From Hyphomicrobiales bacterium (GTDB taxonomy: Bacteria > Pseudomonadota > Alphaproteobacteria > Rhizobiales > Beijerinckiaceae): a stretch of DNA of 33,903 nucleotides. The translations under genes and the position numbers were made by a program. The notes under the pieces are model-generated. The model was not told where the DNA came from and ran no database searches. It saw only the letters and a list, made by a program, of their open reading frames with translations. Position 1 is the stretch's first letter, and each line of letters opens with the position of its first letter. Of the stretch, positions 1 through 9,013 are shown piece by piece. Where the stretch lies: NCBI GenBank assembly GCA_019237205.1, contig JAFAHO010000368.1:1-33903 (forward strand), written 5' to 3'.

Positions 1-346
1 TGCATCACCCAAGCGCTGTCGAGCGCCATGTCGCCGGCGAACCTGCTGGTCTGCGATGGCGGCCGACCTTTGTGCGCCTTCGCCCGACGCGCGAAGATTC
101 CCGTCCGCGTGGTTCCCGCCCCGGGAAAGCCACTGCCCGGCGAGCCCAATATCCACATCAACAACGTCAACGCCTACCATTCGCGGCTCAAGCAGTGGCT
201 GCGCCGCTTCCACGGCGTCGCGACCAGGAACCTGCCCAACTATCTGGGCTGGCGCAGGGCCCTCGAAGCCTCCGCCGAAATCAATCCGCGAAGCTGGACC
301 CTCGCAGCACTCGGCCAGGGGTGCCTACCAACAGCTAACGCTATAA
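1..346 (+). mobile_element. C-terminal fragment of an IS1595-like transposase, frameshifted at its end
   Basis: The reading frame is open from the first base of the window, so the gene starts outside it. The segment reading HINNVNAYHSRLKQWLRRF followed by GVATRNLPNYLGWRRALEA is the conserved C-terminal part of a DDE transposase; I assign it to the IS1595/ISXO2 group from memory of that family. The native ending would be GQG-AYQQLTL followed by TAA at 344-346. One extra base near 325-328 throws the ending into another frame, which runs on to a stop at 387. No clear terminal inverted repeat is visible after it. It is likely a dead or decaying insertion sequence. The family name is less certain than the statement that it is a transposase. 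Confidence 0.7.
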
Positions 347-671
347 GAGCATTTTCTTACGTTAGCCTCCAGTCAGGTCTGTGCTGAACTTATTGGCGTT
401 GCGCGATTGATGTCGCACCCCAAAAGGTCTTCGGGTCAAGGTCGGCGGCGGTTTGGATAGGCGCAAAGATCGACGCAAAACATTTGCGATGGCTCCATCG
501 ACTCTGTAGCGTGCTGCCGAGGAGCAACGTGAACGGCTTCCCAGTTCCTCGCTTCCAGGGTCCAAGCGGGCGGCCATCGCGACGGCCGTCCCTGACAAAG
601 GGGATGAGGCCGGACATACGCCGTCTCTGAACCCGCTTCTGCGACGTGACGGAATCGAGAAAAGGGCGTCG
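347..671. other. Gene-free stretch between the IS remnant and the PAP2 gene
   Basis: About 325 bases with no reading frame that I recognise. It presumably holds the outer end of the insertion element and the promoter of the PAP2 gene, but I cannot point to a convincing -35/-10 pair or a terminal repeat. Confidence 0.4.
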
Positions 672-1475
672 ATGGCCTCTAGCGAATCAGGATCTCTCCC
701 GGACGTCGCTGCGAAGGGCCTGGAGCCGAATCGTCGCGCTTGGCGGCGGTCGGCGACTGGATTGCGAAGCCTCCGCAAGCCGAGCTTGCGAATAGCGATC
801 GCGGCAGCGACGTGCGCCATTCTGATTGGCGTTTCGACGAGACTAGTCGACCGACCGGTCGCGACATGGGTGCACGCACATCTTGGGGATGAGCGATTTG
901 GCTGGTTCACGGCAAACTATGAGGGTCATTTGCTCAGGCTGGGTCCGTTCAGCCTCATGGCGAGCCCCGCCCAAGCGCTCGAACAGCTTACTGCGTTCGT
1001 CTTCGCGGTCCTCGCGATAGCCGCCTTGGCAGGCTGGCGTCCGGGAATTCGCGGCCGAATCGTTCTGGCCCTGTGCTTTTCGGTTTTTGCCGTCATGGGG
1101 GTCACCAGCGCCGCAAAAGCGGTGTTTGGACGGACATGGCCAGAAAGCTGGCTGGGCGACAATCCGTCCTGGATTCGCGACAGCGTATTTGGGTTCTTCC
1201 CGTTTCACCAAGGCGCCGGATGGGGCTCCTTTCCGTCCGGCCACACGGCGGTCATTGCGGCGACTGCAACCATCCTCTGGCTGGTCTGGCCTGAACTGAG
1301 AGCTGTCTGGGTCATGTTGGTCGCTGTCGTCGTCGCAGGTCTGATCGGGGCGAATTATCATTTCGTGTCAGATATCATCGGCGGTCTTTATCTCGGTGTC
1401 GCAGTGGGGCTCGGGATCGTCGGGTTGTCGCTGTCGCCGAGCGACCGTCTGGCGTCAACCCGTCGTTCCCGCTAA
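672..1475 (+). CDS. PAP2-superfamily membrane phosphatase
   Basis: A 267-residue integral membrane protein of the type 2 phosphatidic acid phosphatase family, which removes phosphate from lipid or isoprenyl (di)phosphates at the inner membrane. The first family motif appears as KAVFGRTWPESW, the second as FPSGHTA (the catalytic-site histidine region), and the third as YHFVSDIIGG with the nucleophile-type His and the Asp. The arginine that precedes the third motif in classical members is replaced by a hydrophobic residue, as in several alphaproteobacterial PAP2 proteins. Hydrophobic segments lie near residues 38-55, 105-122, 135-155, 195-215 and 220-255. The N-terminal 35 residues are basic and soluble. 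The ATG at 672 has only a weak purine-rich stretch upstream. The lipid substrate cannot be told from sequence. Confidence 0.85.
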   Translation: MASSESGSLPDVAAKGLEPNRRAWRRSATGLRSLRKPSLRIAIAAATCAILIGVSTRLVDRPVATWVHAHLGDERFGWFTANYEGHLLRLGPFSLMASPAQALEQLTAFVFAVLAIAALAGWRPGIRGRIVLALCFSVFAVMGVTSAAKAVFGRTWPESWLGDNPSWIRDSVFGFFPFHQGAGWGSFPSGHTAVIAATATILWLVWPELRAVWVMLVAVVVAGLIGANYHFVSDIIGGLYLGVAVGLGIVGLSLSPSDRLASTRRSR

Positions 1476-1614
1476 GTCCACCCGATCTAAGCCGATTCCC
1501 TTTGGCCAACCAACGGATAGGCTCTTTGCGGTTCGCCGCGTTGCGCCGGGTCGCAAGGCGAGCCCGCCAATCGGAACGATCGAATTTTTGACCAGCGGCA
1601 AGGAGATCAGGTTC

Positions 1615-1758
1615 ATGACCCAGGTTTTATCTTGTCTTGGCGCCGAACCTGGCAGCGTCATCCGCCGAACAAAGAATTTGCTCTTTTATGGCAAAAGAGA
1701 TTTGACCCACGGTGTCGGGGGGCGACTCCCTTACACCGATTATATCTTTCATTCGTGA
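1615..1758 (+). CDS. Possible small protein of 47 residues
   Basis: An ATG at 1615 is preceded by AAGGAG nine bases upstream, one of the better Shine-Dalgarno matches in the window. The product would be 47 residues, starting MTQVLSCLGAEPG and ending near TDYIFHS, moderately basic, with no signal peptide or clear membrane helix. I do not recognise it. It lies in an AT-richer gap after the PAP2 gene. It could be a real small gene, a truncated gene start left by a rearrangement, or chance. The case rests on the ribosome binding site alone. Confidence 0.25.
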   Translation: MTQVLSCLGAEPGSVIRRTKNLLFYGKRDLTHGVGGRLPYTDYIFHS

Positions 1759-1782
1759 CAGGTTAGACTTACCGATGGCCAC

Positions 1783-1808
1783 ATAACAACGTTATCATAA
1801 TGTATGAT
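1783..1808. repeat. Two adjacent short dyads, operator-like
   Basis: The sequence shows ATAAC-AAC-GTTAT (1783-1795) running directly into ATCAT-AATGT-ATGAT (1794-1808). Each has perfect 5-bp arms and they share two bases. They sit in the AT-rich gap 310 bases before comM. This could be an operator or a promoter region; nothing ties it to a specific regulator. Confidence 0.3.
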
Positions 1809-2118
1809 TTCCATCAAAAGTTGCAAAAAAAGGCGCCTGAGCGACTGAAAAACCTCGAGCGGCTGCGGATTCTCATCTACTCTGCCACAATTCCTGCCGG
1901 CGCGGCCGCCGATCGACTTGGGGCGTCGACTTGCATCCCGATCCGTTCGCCATTCCGCGAATGTCTGCTTAATCGCATCGGCGTAGCGAATCGTTGCTTC
2001 AAGGTTCAGACTGGTCAGGCTTGGATTCGGGCCAAAAACGCAGATTTCCACGAACGCCCTCTTGCGCTCCCGAGAATGTTCTGCAAATGTTCTGATCGGG
2101 CAAACTGAGAGGGGCAAG

Positions 2119-3657
2119 ATGGTGTCGCGCGTTTCAACCGTGTCGTTCGAGGGGGTCGAGGCCCGTCCCGTTGACGTGCAAGTGCATGTCGCGTCGGGGA
2201 GCGTCGTGTTCAACATTGTCGGCCTCGGCGACAAGGCGGTCAAGGAATCGCAGGAGCGAGTGCGCTCCGCCCTGATCGCCTCGGGCCTCGCCCTGCCCGC
2301 CAAGCGCATCACCGTCAATCTCGCGCCCGCCGACCTGCCCAAGGAGGGGAGCCATTACGACCTGCCGATCGCGCTCGGCGTCATGGCGGCGATCGGCGCC
2401 ATCCCGCACGACGCGCTCGAAGGCTATGCGGTCATTGGCGAACTGGCGCTCGACGGAACGATCAGCCCGGTCGCGGGCGTCCTGCCGGCAGCGATCGCCG
2501 CCAACACCAATGGCAAGGGCCTCATCTGCCCAGCCGCCTGCGGACCCGAGGCGGCCTGGGCGTCAGCAGACCTCGACATCCTGGCGCCCCGGTCGCTGAT
2601 CCAGCTCGCCAACCATTTCAAGGGAACGCAGGTGCTCTCGCGACCGGAGCCAGCGCTCAGGGCGGCGCCTGGGCTCCAGCCGGACCTCCGCGACATCAAG
2701 GGCCAGGAGAGCGCCAAGCGGGCGCTCGAAGTGGCGGCGGCCGGCGGCCACAACCTCCTGATGAGCGGCGCGCCCGGAGCGGGCAAGTCGATGCTCGCCC
2801 AGCGGCTGCCCTCGATTCTGCCGCCGCTGACGCCGCGGGAGTTGCTTGAAGTCTCGATGATCCACTCGGTCGCAGGGATTCTCGCGGGCGGCGCATTGAC
2901 CGACCGGCGCCCGTTCCGCGCGCCCCATCACTCGGCCTCCATGCCGGCGCTGGTCGGGGGTGGCGTTCACGCGAGACCGGGCGAGATTTCGCTCGCCCAC
3001 AACGGCGTCCTCTTTCTCGACGAGTTGCCGGAGTTCCAGCCGCAGGTTCTCGACAGCCTCCGGCAACCGATCGAGACCGGCGAGGTCGCAATCGCGCGCG
3101 CCAACCACCGCGTGGTCTATCCCGCGCGTTTTCAGCTAGTGGCGGCAATGAACCCCTGCCGCTGCGGCTCGGCCAACGAGCCAGGCTTCGCCTGCCGCCG
3201 GGCGCCCAACGAGCGCTGCGTTGCGCAATATCTTGGGCGCCTTTCGGGGCCGCTTCTCGATCGCTTCGACCTCGTGGTCGAGGTTCCTGCGGTGTCCGCG
3301 GCCGATCTGATGACGCCGCCGCCACGCGAAGGCTCCGCGGAGGTCGGCGCGCGGGTCGCCGCCGCGCGCCGAATTCAGCTTGCGCGCTACGCCGATCTCG
3401 GCCTCGACAGCGTCGCCTGCAACGCAGCCGCCCCGGCCAATCTGGTCGAGGAGATCGCGGAAGCAGACGACGCGGGTCTTCGCCTGTTGCGCGAAGCGGC
3501 GGAGCGTCTGCGTCTGTCGGCGCGCGGCTATCATCGGGTGCTCAAGCTCGCCCGCACGCTCGCTGATCTCGACGGCGGAGGCCCGGCCAGGCGGGCGCAC
3601 CTGGCCGAAGCCTTGTCCTACCGCGGCGCGCCGGACCGCGCCGCGGCGGCGGCCTGA
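2119..3657 (+). CDS. comM: YifB/ComM-family Mg-chelatase-like AAA+ ATPase
   Basis: A 512-residue protein matching the usual full length of ComM/YifB. The N-terminal third is the Lon-protease-like ChlI domain (from VSTVSFEGVEARPVDVQVHV through about residue 165). The middle is an AAA+ module with Walker A GAPGAGKS at residues 217-224 and Walker B VLFLDE with D301-E302. A CRCG...CRR cysteine segment near residues 353-365 and the C-terminal Mg-chelatase-like helical domain follow. In naturally competent bacteria ComM is a helicase that promotes branch migration when donor DNA is integrated; that role here is inferred from the family. The ATG at 2119 is chosen because GAGAGGGGCAAG precedes it and because homologues start MVSRVS-like; an in-frame start 57 bases upstream lacks this. 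The hybrid kinase follows in the same direction. Confidence 0.93.
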   Translation: MVSRVSTVSFEGVEARPVDVQVHVASGSVVFNIVGLGDKAVKESQERVRSALIASGLALPAKRITVNLAPADLPKEGSHYDLPIALGVMAAIGAIPHDALEGYAVIGELALDGTISPVAGVLPAAIAANTNGKGLICPAACGPEAAWASADLDILAPRSLIQLANHFKGTQVLSRPEPALRAAPGLQPDLRDIKGQESAKRALEVAAAGGHNLLMSGAPGAGKSMLAQRLPSILPPLTPRELLEVSMIHSVAGILAGGALTDRRPFRAPHHSASMPALVGGGVHARPGEISLAHNGVLFLDELPEFQPQVLDSLRQPIETGEVAIARANHRVVYPARFQLVAAMNPCRCGSANEPGFACRRAPNERCVAQYLGRLSGPLLDRFDLVVEVPAVSAADLMTPPPREGSAEVGARVAAARRIQLARYADLGLDSVACNAAAPANLVEEIAEADDAGLRLLREAAERLRLSARGYHRVLKLARTLADLDGGGPARRAHLAEALSYRGAPDRAAAAA

Positions 3658-3831
3658 ATCCACGCCCACCTCAATTGACCCTGCGGGATCCGCACGTCCC
3701 CGCGCGGTTCGAAAGGGAATCTCAATCGTCGCCTGACAGTGTTACCTCGTCGAAGCAGCTGGCAGGCAGGAACTTTGTTTGACGCAGGCGCAATTTTCGC
3801 GGCTCACGCGCTCGCAATTGAAGCCGGCGCA

Positions 3832-5553
3832 ATGACGGCTCTCACCATCGCTCTCGCGGCGGCGCTCGCCCGCGCAAAGGGGCGGATCGCGGAACGGTCG
3901 GCGAGCGCCGCGGCCGAGAACGAAGCGTTGCGCGACGAGGTCTGGCGGCTCAAGGAGGCCGCTGCGGCGCGCGACCGCGCCGAAGCCGCGAGCGAAGCCA
4001 AATCGCGATTTCTCGCGACGGTCAGCCACGAGATCCGCACGCCGCTCAGCGGCATTATCGGCATGGCGGACCTCATGCTCCTGACCAAGACCTCGCTCGC
4101 CCCGGAAACCGTGAGCTACGTCGAGGCCATTCGCAGTTCCGGACACGCGCTGATCGCGCTGATCGACGAAATTCTAGATCTCTCCAAGATCGAGGCCGGG
4201 CATTTCGAGCTCACGGTCGAGCCGGTGGATCTGAGACGGCTTGTCGAGGGCCTCGTCGAGTTGCTCGCGCCCAAGGCACAAAGCAAGGGGCTCGAGATCG
4301 CCGCATCGGTCAGCGCTGCAGCGCCGCGCTTCGTTGAGGCCGACGCGATGCGATTGCGACAGGTTCTGACCAACCTCGCGGGCAACGCCATCAAATTCAC
4401 GGGCTCTGGCGGCGTCTGCGTCTCGATCGGTCGGGTGGAAGGCGACGCGTTGCGGTTCGCCGTGACCGACACCGGCCCAGGGGTGCCAGCGGATCGGCGC
4501 AAGGCCATATTCGAGGATTTCGAGCAGGGCGACGGTTCGAACGCTCGGCGGTTTGAGGGCGCGGGACTCGGCCTTGCAATTTCCAGCCGGCTGGTCGATC
4601 TGATGGGCGGCTCGCTGACTTATGAGGACAATCCTGGCGGCGGATCAATCTTCGCCTTCACCGTTTCCTTCCAGGAAATCGAAGCCGACCTTGCGGCGGT
4701 CGCCGCGGACCCCGCGCCGGTCGCGCTTGAGGGACGGCGTGCGCTGATTATCGCCAATTCGCCGTTTGAGGCGCCCTCCATTGCGGCGCGCCTCACCGAA
4801 GCCGGGGCGAGCGTGACGCGAGCCGAAGGCCTCGAATCGGGCCTGGCCGCGCTCGAAGCGCCGGACCGGCCGGATCTCGTCATCGTCGATTGCGCGCTCG
4901 GCCCCGAGGCGACCAATCGACTGGCGCGCGCGGCGCGCGCGGCAGGCGCGCCGCGCAGCCTCGTCTTGTTCTCGCCGTTCGAGCGGCGCGCCTTTGGCGA
5001 GACGTCGCTGCAGGGTTTCGACGGCTGGCTCGTGAAGCCGGTTCGCCTGCGTTCGCTGTTCGAACGACTATCGGCGGAGCTCCCTGAGCGGCTGCGGGTC
5101 TCGGCGTCGCCGCGGCCGAAGGCGGAGCCGCGCCGAGCGCTGCTCGCCGAAGATAACGATATCAATGCCCTGATTGCGCAGAAGGCCTTGCGTCGTCTCG
5201 GCTTCGACGTGACTCGCGCCAGGGACGGCGACGAGGCGCTGCGGCTCGCTGCGCCGACGGCGCCCGGGGCGTCGTTGCCGTTCGACTTGATCCTGATGGA
5301 CCTCAAGATGCCGGGGGTCGACGGCGCCGAGGCGACACGGCGGCTCCGTTGGCACGAGGCAGTGCATGGGTCGTCGCGGGCGCCGGTCGTCGCGCTGACC
5401 GCCAATGCGCTCGCCGACGACCGGCGCGCCTGCATGGAGGCCGGCTTCGACGCCTATCTGGCGAAGCCCTTCGAATTCCGCGATCTGGCGCAGACAATCG
5501 AGCGCGTCTGCGGGCGGGAGTCAGCCCCAGGCGCGCTCACGCGAGCATCATAA
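3832..5553 (+). CDS. Hybrid sensor histidine kinase with two receiver domains
   Basis: With the ATG at 3832 the protein has 573 residues. A short hydrophobic N-terminus and an alanine- and charge-rich coiled coil (to about residue 55) lead into a HisKA domain with the phospho-acceptor H66 in SHEIRTPL. A HATPase follows with its N box [10 protein letters not shown]1 box DTGPGVP and G2 box GAGLGLAIS. The first receiver (about residues 300-415) keeps D353 and K402 but has lost the acidic pair that binds magnesium (it reads ALIIANS), so it is probably a pseudo-receiver. The second receiver is complete: ED near residue 440, D490 in LMDLKMPG, and the conserved lysine in LAKPFE. No PAS, GAF or periplasmic sensor domain is visible, so the input is unknown. 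An in-frame GTG at 3739 would add 31 residues but lacks a well-placed ribosome binding site. It lies about 175 bases after comM. Confidence 0.88.
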   Translation: MTALTIALAAALARAKGRIAERSASAAAENEALRDEVWRLKEAAAARDRAEAASEAKSRFLATVSHEIRTPLSGIIGMADLMLLTKTSLAPETVSYVEAIRSSGHALIALIDEILDLSKIEAGHFELTVEPVDLRRLVEGLVELLAPKAQSKGLEIAASVSAAAPRFVEADAMRLRQVLTNLAGNAIKFTGSGGVCVSIGRVEGDALRFAVTDTGPGVPADRRKAIFEDFEQGDGSNARRFEGAGLGLAISSRLVDLMGGSLTYEDNPGGGSIFAFTVSFQEIEADLAAVAADPAPVALEGRRALIIANSPFEAPSIAARLTEAGASVTRAEGLESGLAALEAPDRPDLVIVDCALGPEATNRLARAARAAGAPRSLVLFSPFERRAFGETSLQGFDGWLVKPVRLRSLFERLSAELPERLRVSASPRPKAEPRRALLAEDNDINALIAQKALRRLGFDVTRARDGDEALRLAAPTAPGASLPFDLILMDLKMPGVDGAEATRRLRWHEAVHGSSRAPVVALTANALADDRRACMEAGFDAYLAKPFEFRDLAQTIERVCGRESAPGALTRAS

Positions 5554-5610
5554 AACCGTCCGGCGCCCATGCTTGTGCTCTTTGAGGCAAGAGCAGGGAA
5601 GATCACCGGC

Positions 5611-6635
5611 GTGCGCCTCAGGAGCATGGCGGGGGACTGGCGCTGCCCGCTGTCCTTGGGGCCGCCGCGCAGGCGCAAACAGCGAGCGTAGAAGGCGATC
5701 CACTGCCTTCATGGAGCGACGGACCAGCGAAGCAGGCCATTCTTGATTTCATCAAGGCGACCACCGACGCATCGAGCCCGGATTTCGTCCCGCCGCCCGA
5801 ACGCGTCGCGACCTTCGATCCGGATGGCACGCACTGGGGCGAGCATCCGATATACACGCAGGTCGTCTATTGTTTCGACCGCGTGCCGGCGGCCGTGAAA
5901 GCGAAAGCCTGAACTGGCGAACGAAGGTCCGTTCAAGACCGTGCTCTCGGGCGACCGCGAGGCGGTCGCGAAGCTCTCGATGGACGACCTCCTCAAAATC
6001 GTCGGCGCGACGCTGACCGGTATGAACGCCGATACGTACCGCGACGAAGTAACGGCGTGGATCGGCGCGGCTCGCGATCCGCGGTGGAAGCGCCCTTACA
6101 CCGATCTCATCTACCAGCCGCAGATCGAGCTTCTCAAAGATTTGCGCGCCGCCGGTTACAGGACCTACATCGTCACCGGCGGCGGGCAGGATTTCGTGCG
6201 CGCTTATTCCGAGCAGACTTATGGAATTCCGCCCGAGGAGATCGTCGGCACGGCGGGAGGCCTGAGCTACCGGTACGCGCCGAACGGGAAGCCCGAGCTC
6301 GTCAGGGAGCCCAAGCTGACCCTCAACGACGACAACGCCGGCAAGCCCGAGGGCATCCATCTGATGATCGGACGGAGACGCCATTTCGCCATCGGCAACT
6401 CGACAGGCGACCGCCAGATGCTGGAGTACACGAAGGCGGGCGAGCGTGCGCGCCTGGCGATGATCGTGCTGCCGACGATGCGGAACGCGAATACGCCTAC
6501 GGACCCGCGCAGGGGCTGCCCGACACCAATGTCGGAGCGTTGACGCAAGAACTCTACGACGAGGCGAAGAAGGACGGCTGGTTGGTCGTCAGCATGAAGG
6601 ACGGTTGGAAGCGCATCTTCGCGTTCGAAACGTGA
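5611..6635 (+). pseudogene. Secreted HAD-family phosphatase, broken by three frameshifts
   Basis: Read across frames, the segment encodes a haloacid-dehalogenase-like hydrolase of the exported family. A signal-peptide-like LALPAVLGAAAQAQ is followed by DPLPSWSDGPAKQAILDF, motif I FDPDGTHW, RPYTDLIYQP, motif II-like YIVTGGG and motif IV-like GNSTGD. The gene ends in WLVVSMKDGWKRIF. Frame changes are needed near 5635 (at a run of five G), near 5910 (TGA at 5910-5912, after which PELANEGPFKTVL continues in another frame) and near 6475. The catalytic DxD is kept. In motif IV one acidic residue that I expect in the family is threonine. The order of domains is complete, so the decay is recent or the indels are sequencing errors. 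Function would be phosphate-ester hydrolysis outside the cytoplasm. Confidence 0.8.
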
Positions 6636-6676
6636 GGGATGGGCGGTAGCGCTCGGAGCGAAGCCTCAGCCGCCGG

Positions 6677-8233
6677 TCAGGCTGGGGCGGGCGCCGCCGA
6701 CTTCGCTCTGCGGCATGCCCCAAACCCGAGCCCCATAAAGCCGATCAGCATCATCGCCCAGGTCGAAGCCTCGGGCGCGGCGAAGGCGACGCCGCCGTAG
6801 CGCACACCGAATTGCGGGCCGTCGAACACTGAGAACTTTTCGCTGGTCGGCGGCGAAGTGTCGCCGAGGACGTCGTTGATCATCACGATCTCGTTGGGAT
6901 CCGCGCCGTTGTCGCCGGAGCCGCTGGTCGTCGCGGTCGTCGCCCAGAGGGTGACAGTTCCGTTGGCGTTGTCCCGGCCGGTCAGGTTGCGCAGACCCGA
7001 GGTCGTTTCCGTGTAATCCCAGTTCGTGACGTCATAGGTGACGCCGATCAGGTTGTCCTGCAGCGTATAGTCGAGATGCCATGTCCCGCTCGATAGCGTC
7101 CATTTTTCGAGTCCGGCGTGGACGGCCGCGTCGGTGGCGTTTCCGGAGCCCTCGTCGGCCACGTAGAGGGTCGTCGGATCGGCAAAGAACAGGCCGAACG
7201 GGGTGTAGTCCGGCCCGGGCGACTTGGCCGGCAGGGTCGGAAAGCCGGGCAGGATCGAGATGGTCGCGCTATTCGCGGTCGCCGCTGTTGGCAGCTTGCC
7301 CCCCGGCTTGCTCACCGTATAGACCGTGTCGATGCCGTTGCCGCCGCTGCCCTTGGTGAAGTAGAGATTGCCGTCGTAATAGGTCAGCCCGCGAAAGTTG
7401 CTGCTCTTGCCTGCCTTGTCTTTGGGGAGGGCCTTGAATGTTGGATCGATCATCGTCGAGTTCTGCATCGGGCCGGGCGTCACGACCTCGAGGCCAGTCG
7501 TCGTGGTGAGCTGAGGCGCGGTGGTCGTGCCGCTGTTGGAATTGCCGACCGTATAGTAGAGCCCGTTTGGCGCCAGCACGGCCGCCCGGTTGTTGTCGCC
7601 GCCATAGGCGAGGGTCGGGGTGATCGAGTAGGCGCCGTTGGCGGTGACCGCGACGACCGACCGATTGAACGCATAATCAGTGTACGACGACTTGTAGAAT
7701 TGCGAGGCTACATTGGTCGGGTCGACATATGAGGTGCTGTCGGCATTCGACACATCAAGCATGCCGGCGGCGGTGGGCGGATAACCCGCGCCGCCGGGCG
7801 CATAGCCCATGAAGGTCGCCACCAGACCGCTGGCCGTCTGCGTGATGCTGAGCCCGAGCTCCGACTTCGAGCTGAAGCTGGTGACCAACTTGCTCGGATC
7901 GAGGGTTTCGCTGGCCAAGAGCGCGCCGCTCGTTGCGCTGAGGTCCTGAAGCGTGAGCGGCGAGGTGACGCCGAACTGCCCGTCGACCGAGGAGTTGTTC
8001 CAGACGGTGTTGATGTCTCCGTCCGCAACCGCAGTCCCGCCCGGGATCGCGGTAACGCTCGCCACAAGTCCGGCGACCTGGCCAACGTCCTCATACGTCG
8101 TCATCGTGACGAGGAGCGAGTCTCCGCTGATGAGATTGCCGGCGTACGCTCCGCTCCTAGCGGCGATGAGCGCGAGCGCGCTGCAGCCGATGGTCAGCGC
8201 AACACGGCGTGCGTTTGTGATGGTGCTGGACAT
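6677..8233 (-). CDS. Secreted PEP-CTERM sorting-domain protein with propeller-like repeats
   Basis: A 518-residue protein with an N-terminal signal peptide (hydrophobic run ALTIGCSALALIAARSGAYA, cleavage near residue 31). It ends in a C-terminal sorting signal: APEASTWAMMLIGFMGLGFG followed by the basic tail CRRAK. This is the PEP-CTERM architecture recognised by exosortase, with PEAS in place of PEP plus a residue. The body is rich in Ser, Thr, Asn and Gly with few charged residues. It contains segments such as GLTYYDGNLYFTKGSGGNG and PFGLFFADPTTLYVADEG that look like beta-propeller blades of a cell-surface or released protein. The catalytic role is unknown. No exosortase gene is in the window. 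A strikingly regular set of half-sites lies just upstream (8283-8320). The ATG at 8233 follows TTGGGGCGCCC. Confidence 0.85.
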   Translation of the reverse strand: MSSTITNARRVALTIGCSALALIAARSGAYAGNLISGDSLLVTMTTYEDVGQVAGLVASVTAIPGGTAVADGDINTVWNNSSVDGQFGVTSPLTLQDLSATSGALLASETLDPSKLVTSFSSKSELGLSITQTASGLVATFMGYAPGGAGYPPTAAGMLDVSNADSTSYVDPTNVASQFYKSSYTDYAFNRSVVAVTANGAYSITPTLAYGGDNNRAAVLAPNGLYYTVGNSNSGTTTAPQLTTTTGLEVVTPGPMQNSTMIDPTFKALPKDKAGKSSNFRGLTYYDGNLYFTKGSGGNGIDTVYTVSKPGGKLPTAATANSATISILPGFPTLPAKSPGPDYTPFGLFFADPTTLYVADEGSGNATDAAVHAGLEKWTLSSGTWHLDYTLQDNLIGVTYDVTNWDYTETTSGLRNLTGRDNANGTVTLWATTATTSGSGDNGADPNEIVMINDVLGDTSPPTSEKFSVFDGPQFGVRYGGVAFAAPEASTWAMMLIGFMGLGFGACRRAKSAAPAPA

Positions 8234-8282
8234 GGGCGCCCCAATTCGAGATTCGTTCCACGAGCGGGGCTACTGAAGCGGC

Positions 8283-8320
8283 ATGACGCCGCAATGACGC
8301 CGACATGACAATGCCGTCAT
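8283..8320 (-). promoter_or_regulatory. Four phased ATGAC/GTCAT half-sites, Pho-box-like
   Basis: ATGAC occurs at 8283, 8294 and 8305, and its inverse GTCAT at 8316, exactly 11 bases apart each time. Read in the direction of the downstream minus-strand gene, three copies of GTCAT form direct repeats with an 11-bp period; two share CGGCGTCAT and the third reads TTGTCAT. Eleven-base direct repeats of a CTGTCAT-like motif are the known layout of PhoB boxes, and 11-bp spacing is typical of OmpR/PhoB-family regulators. The array ends 50 bases before the start of the PEP-CTERM gene. The link to PhoB is inference; the spacing is directly visible. Confidence 0.5.
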
Positions 8321-8455
8321 TCGATTCACGCATTTGATTATGGAAGACGGCGTTAACCAAAGCAAAGCGGGAACCATCCTGAAGGAAAGGCGCTTGGCAA
8401 AATCGCCGTGCCTTCAACGTCTTTGCCTCGCGTCGCTTGGCGTAATCGTGCGTTC

Positions 8456-8986
8456 TTACAGGACGTGCGAGCCGTCGCCGACGCGCTTCGCCGCCTTCTG
8501 GAATTTCTTGATCACCCGGTCCCGCTTGAGCTTCGAGATGTGGTCGATGAAGAGGACCCCGTCGAGGTGGTCGATCTCGTGCTGGAGCACGGTCGCGAGC
8601 AGCCCTTCCGCAAGGATTTCGCGCGTCTCGCCCCCGCGGTCGAGATAGCGGGCGCGGATCGAGGCCGGGCGCTCGACCTCGGCGTAATATTCGGGGATCG
8701 AGAGGCAGCCCTCCTCGTAAGTCGAGCGCTCGTCCGACGACCACACGACCTCCGGATTGATGAAGACCTGCGGATTCGGCGGCTCTTCCTTGCGCGCGAC
8801 GTCGATGACGACGAGGCGGATCGGCTCGGCGATCTGGATCGCCGCAAGGCCGACCCCCGGCGCGTCGTGCATCGTCTCGATCATGTCGTCCATGAGCTTT
8901 TTCAGCGCCCCGTCGACACGCTCGACCTTCTCGCTGATGAGGCGGAGCTTGGGATCGGGCAGGATGATGATCGGGCGCAAGGCCAT
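8456..8986 (-). CDS. def: Peptide deformylase
   Basis: A 176-residue enzyme that removes the formyl group from the N-terminal methionine of nascent proteins. All three signature motifs are present: GVGLAAIQ (motif 1), EGCLSIP (motif 2, metal-binding Cys) and QHEIDHLDG (motif 3, HExxH with two metal-binding His and the catalytic Glu). The length and the [15 protein letters not shown] start are typical of bacterial type 1 enzymes. It starts 27 bases after the stop of the upstream adenylate cyclase gene on the same strand, so the two may be co-transcribed. fmt, its usual partner, is not in the window. Confidence 0.97.
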   Translation of the reverse strand: MALRPIIILPDPKLRLISEKVERVDGALKKLMDDMIETMHDAPGVGLAAIQIAEPIRLVVIDVARKEEPPNPQVFINPEVVWSSDERSTYEEGCLSIPEYYAEVERPASIRARYLDRGGETREILAEGLLATVLQHEIDHLDGVLFIDHISKLKRDRVIKKFQKAAKRVGDGSHVL

Positions 8987-9013
8987 GGAAAGCTCGGGGG
9001 AAACGGAATCGGT

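Larger units (their letters stand above)
1476..2118. other. Gene-poor, AT-richer intergenic stretch
   Basis: Some 640 bases of lower GC than the flanks, with no recognisable conserved protein on either strand. It contains one short reading frame with a good ribosome binding site (1615-1758), two short dyads at 1783-1808 and the leader of comM. The minus strand is open through about 1750-2110, but its translation resembles nothing I know. Confidence 0.5.

Noticed and set aside
1749..2118. Open minus-strand frame in the gap before comM
   Set aside because: Contains a plausible-looking stretch (NLEATIRYADAIKQTFAEWR) but no start with a ribosome binding site and no family match that I can name.
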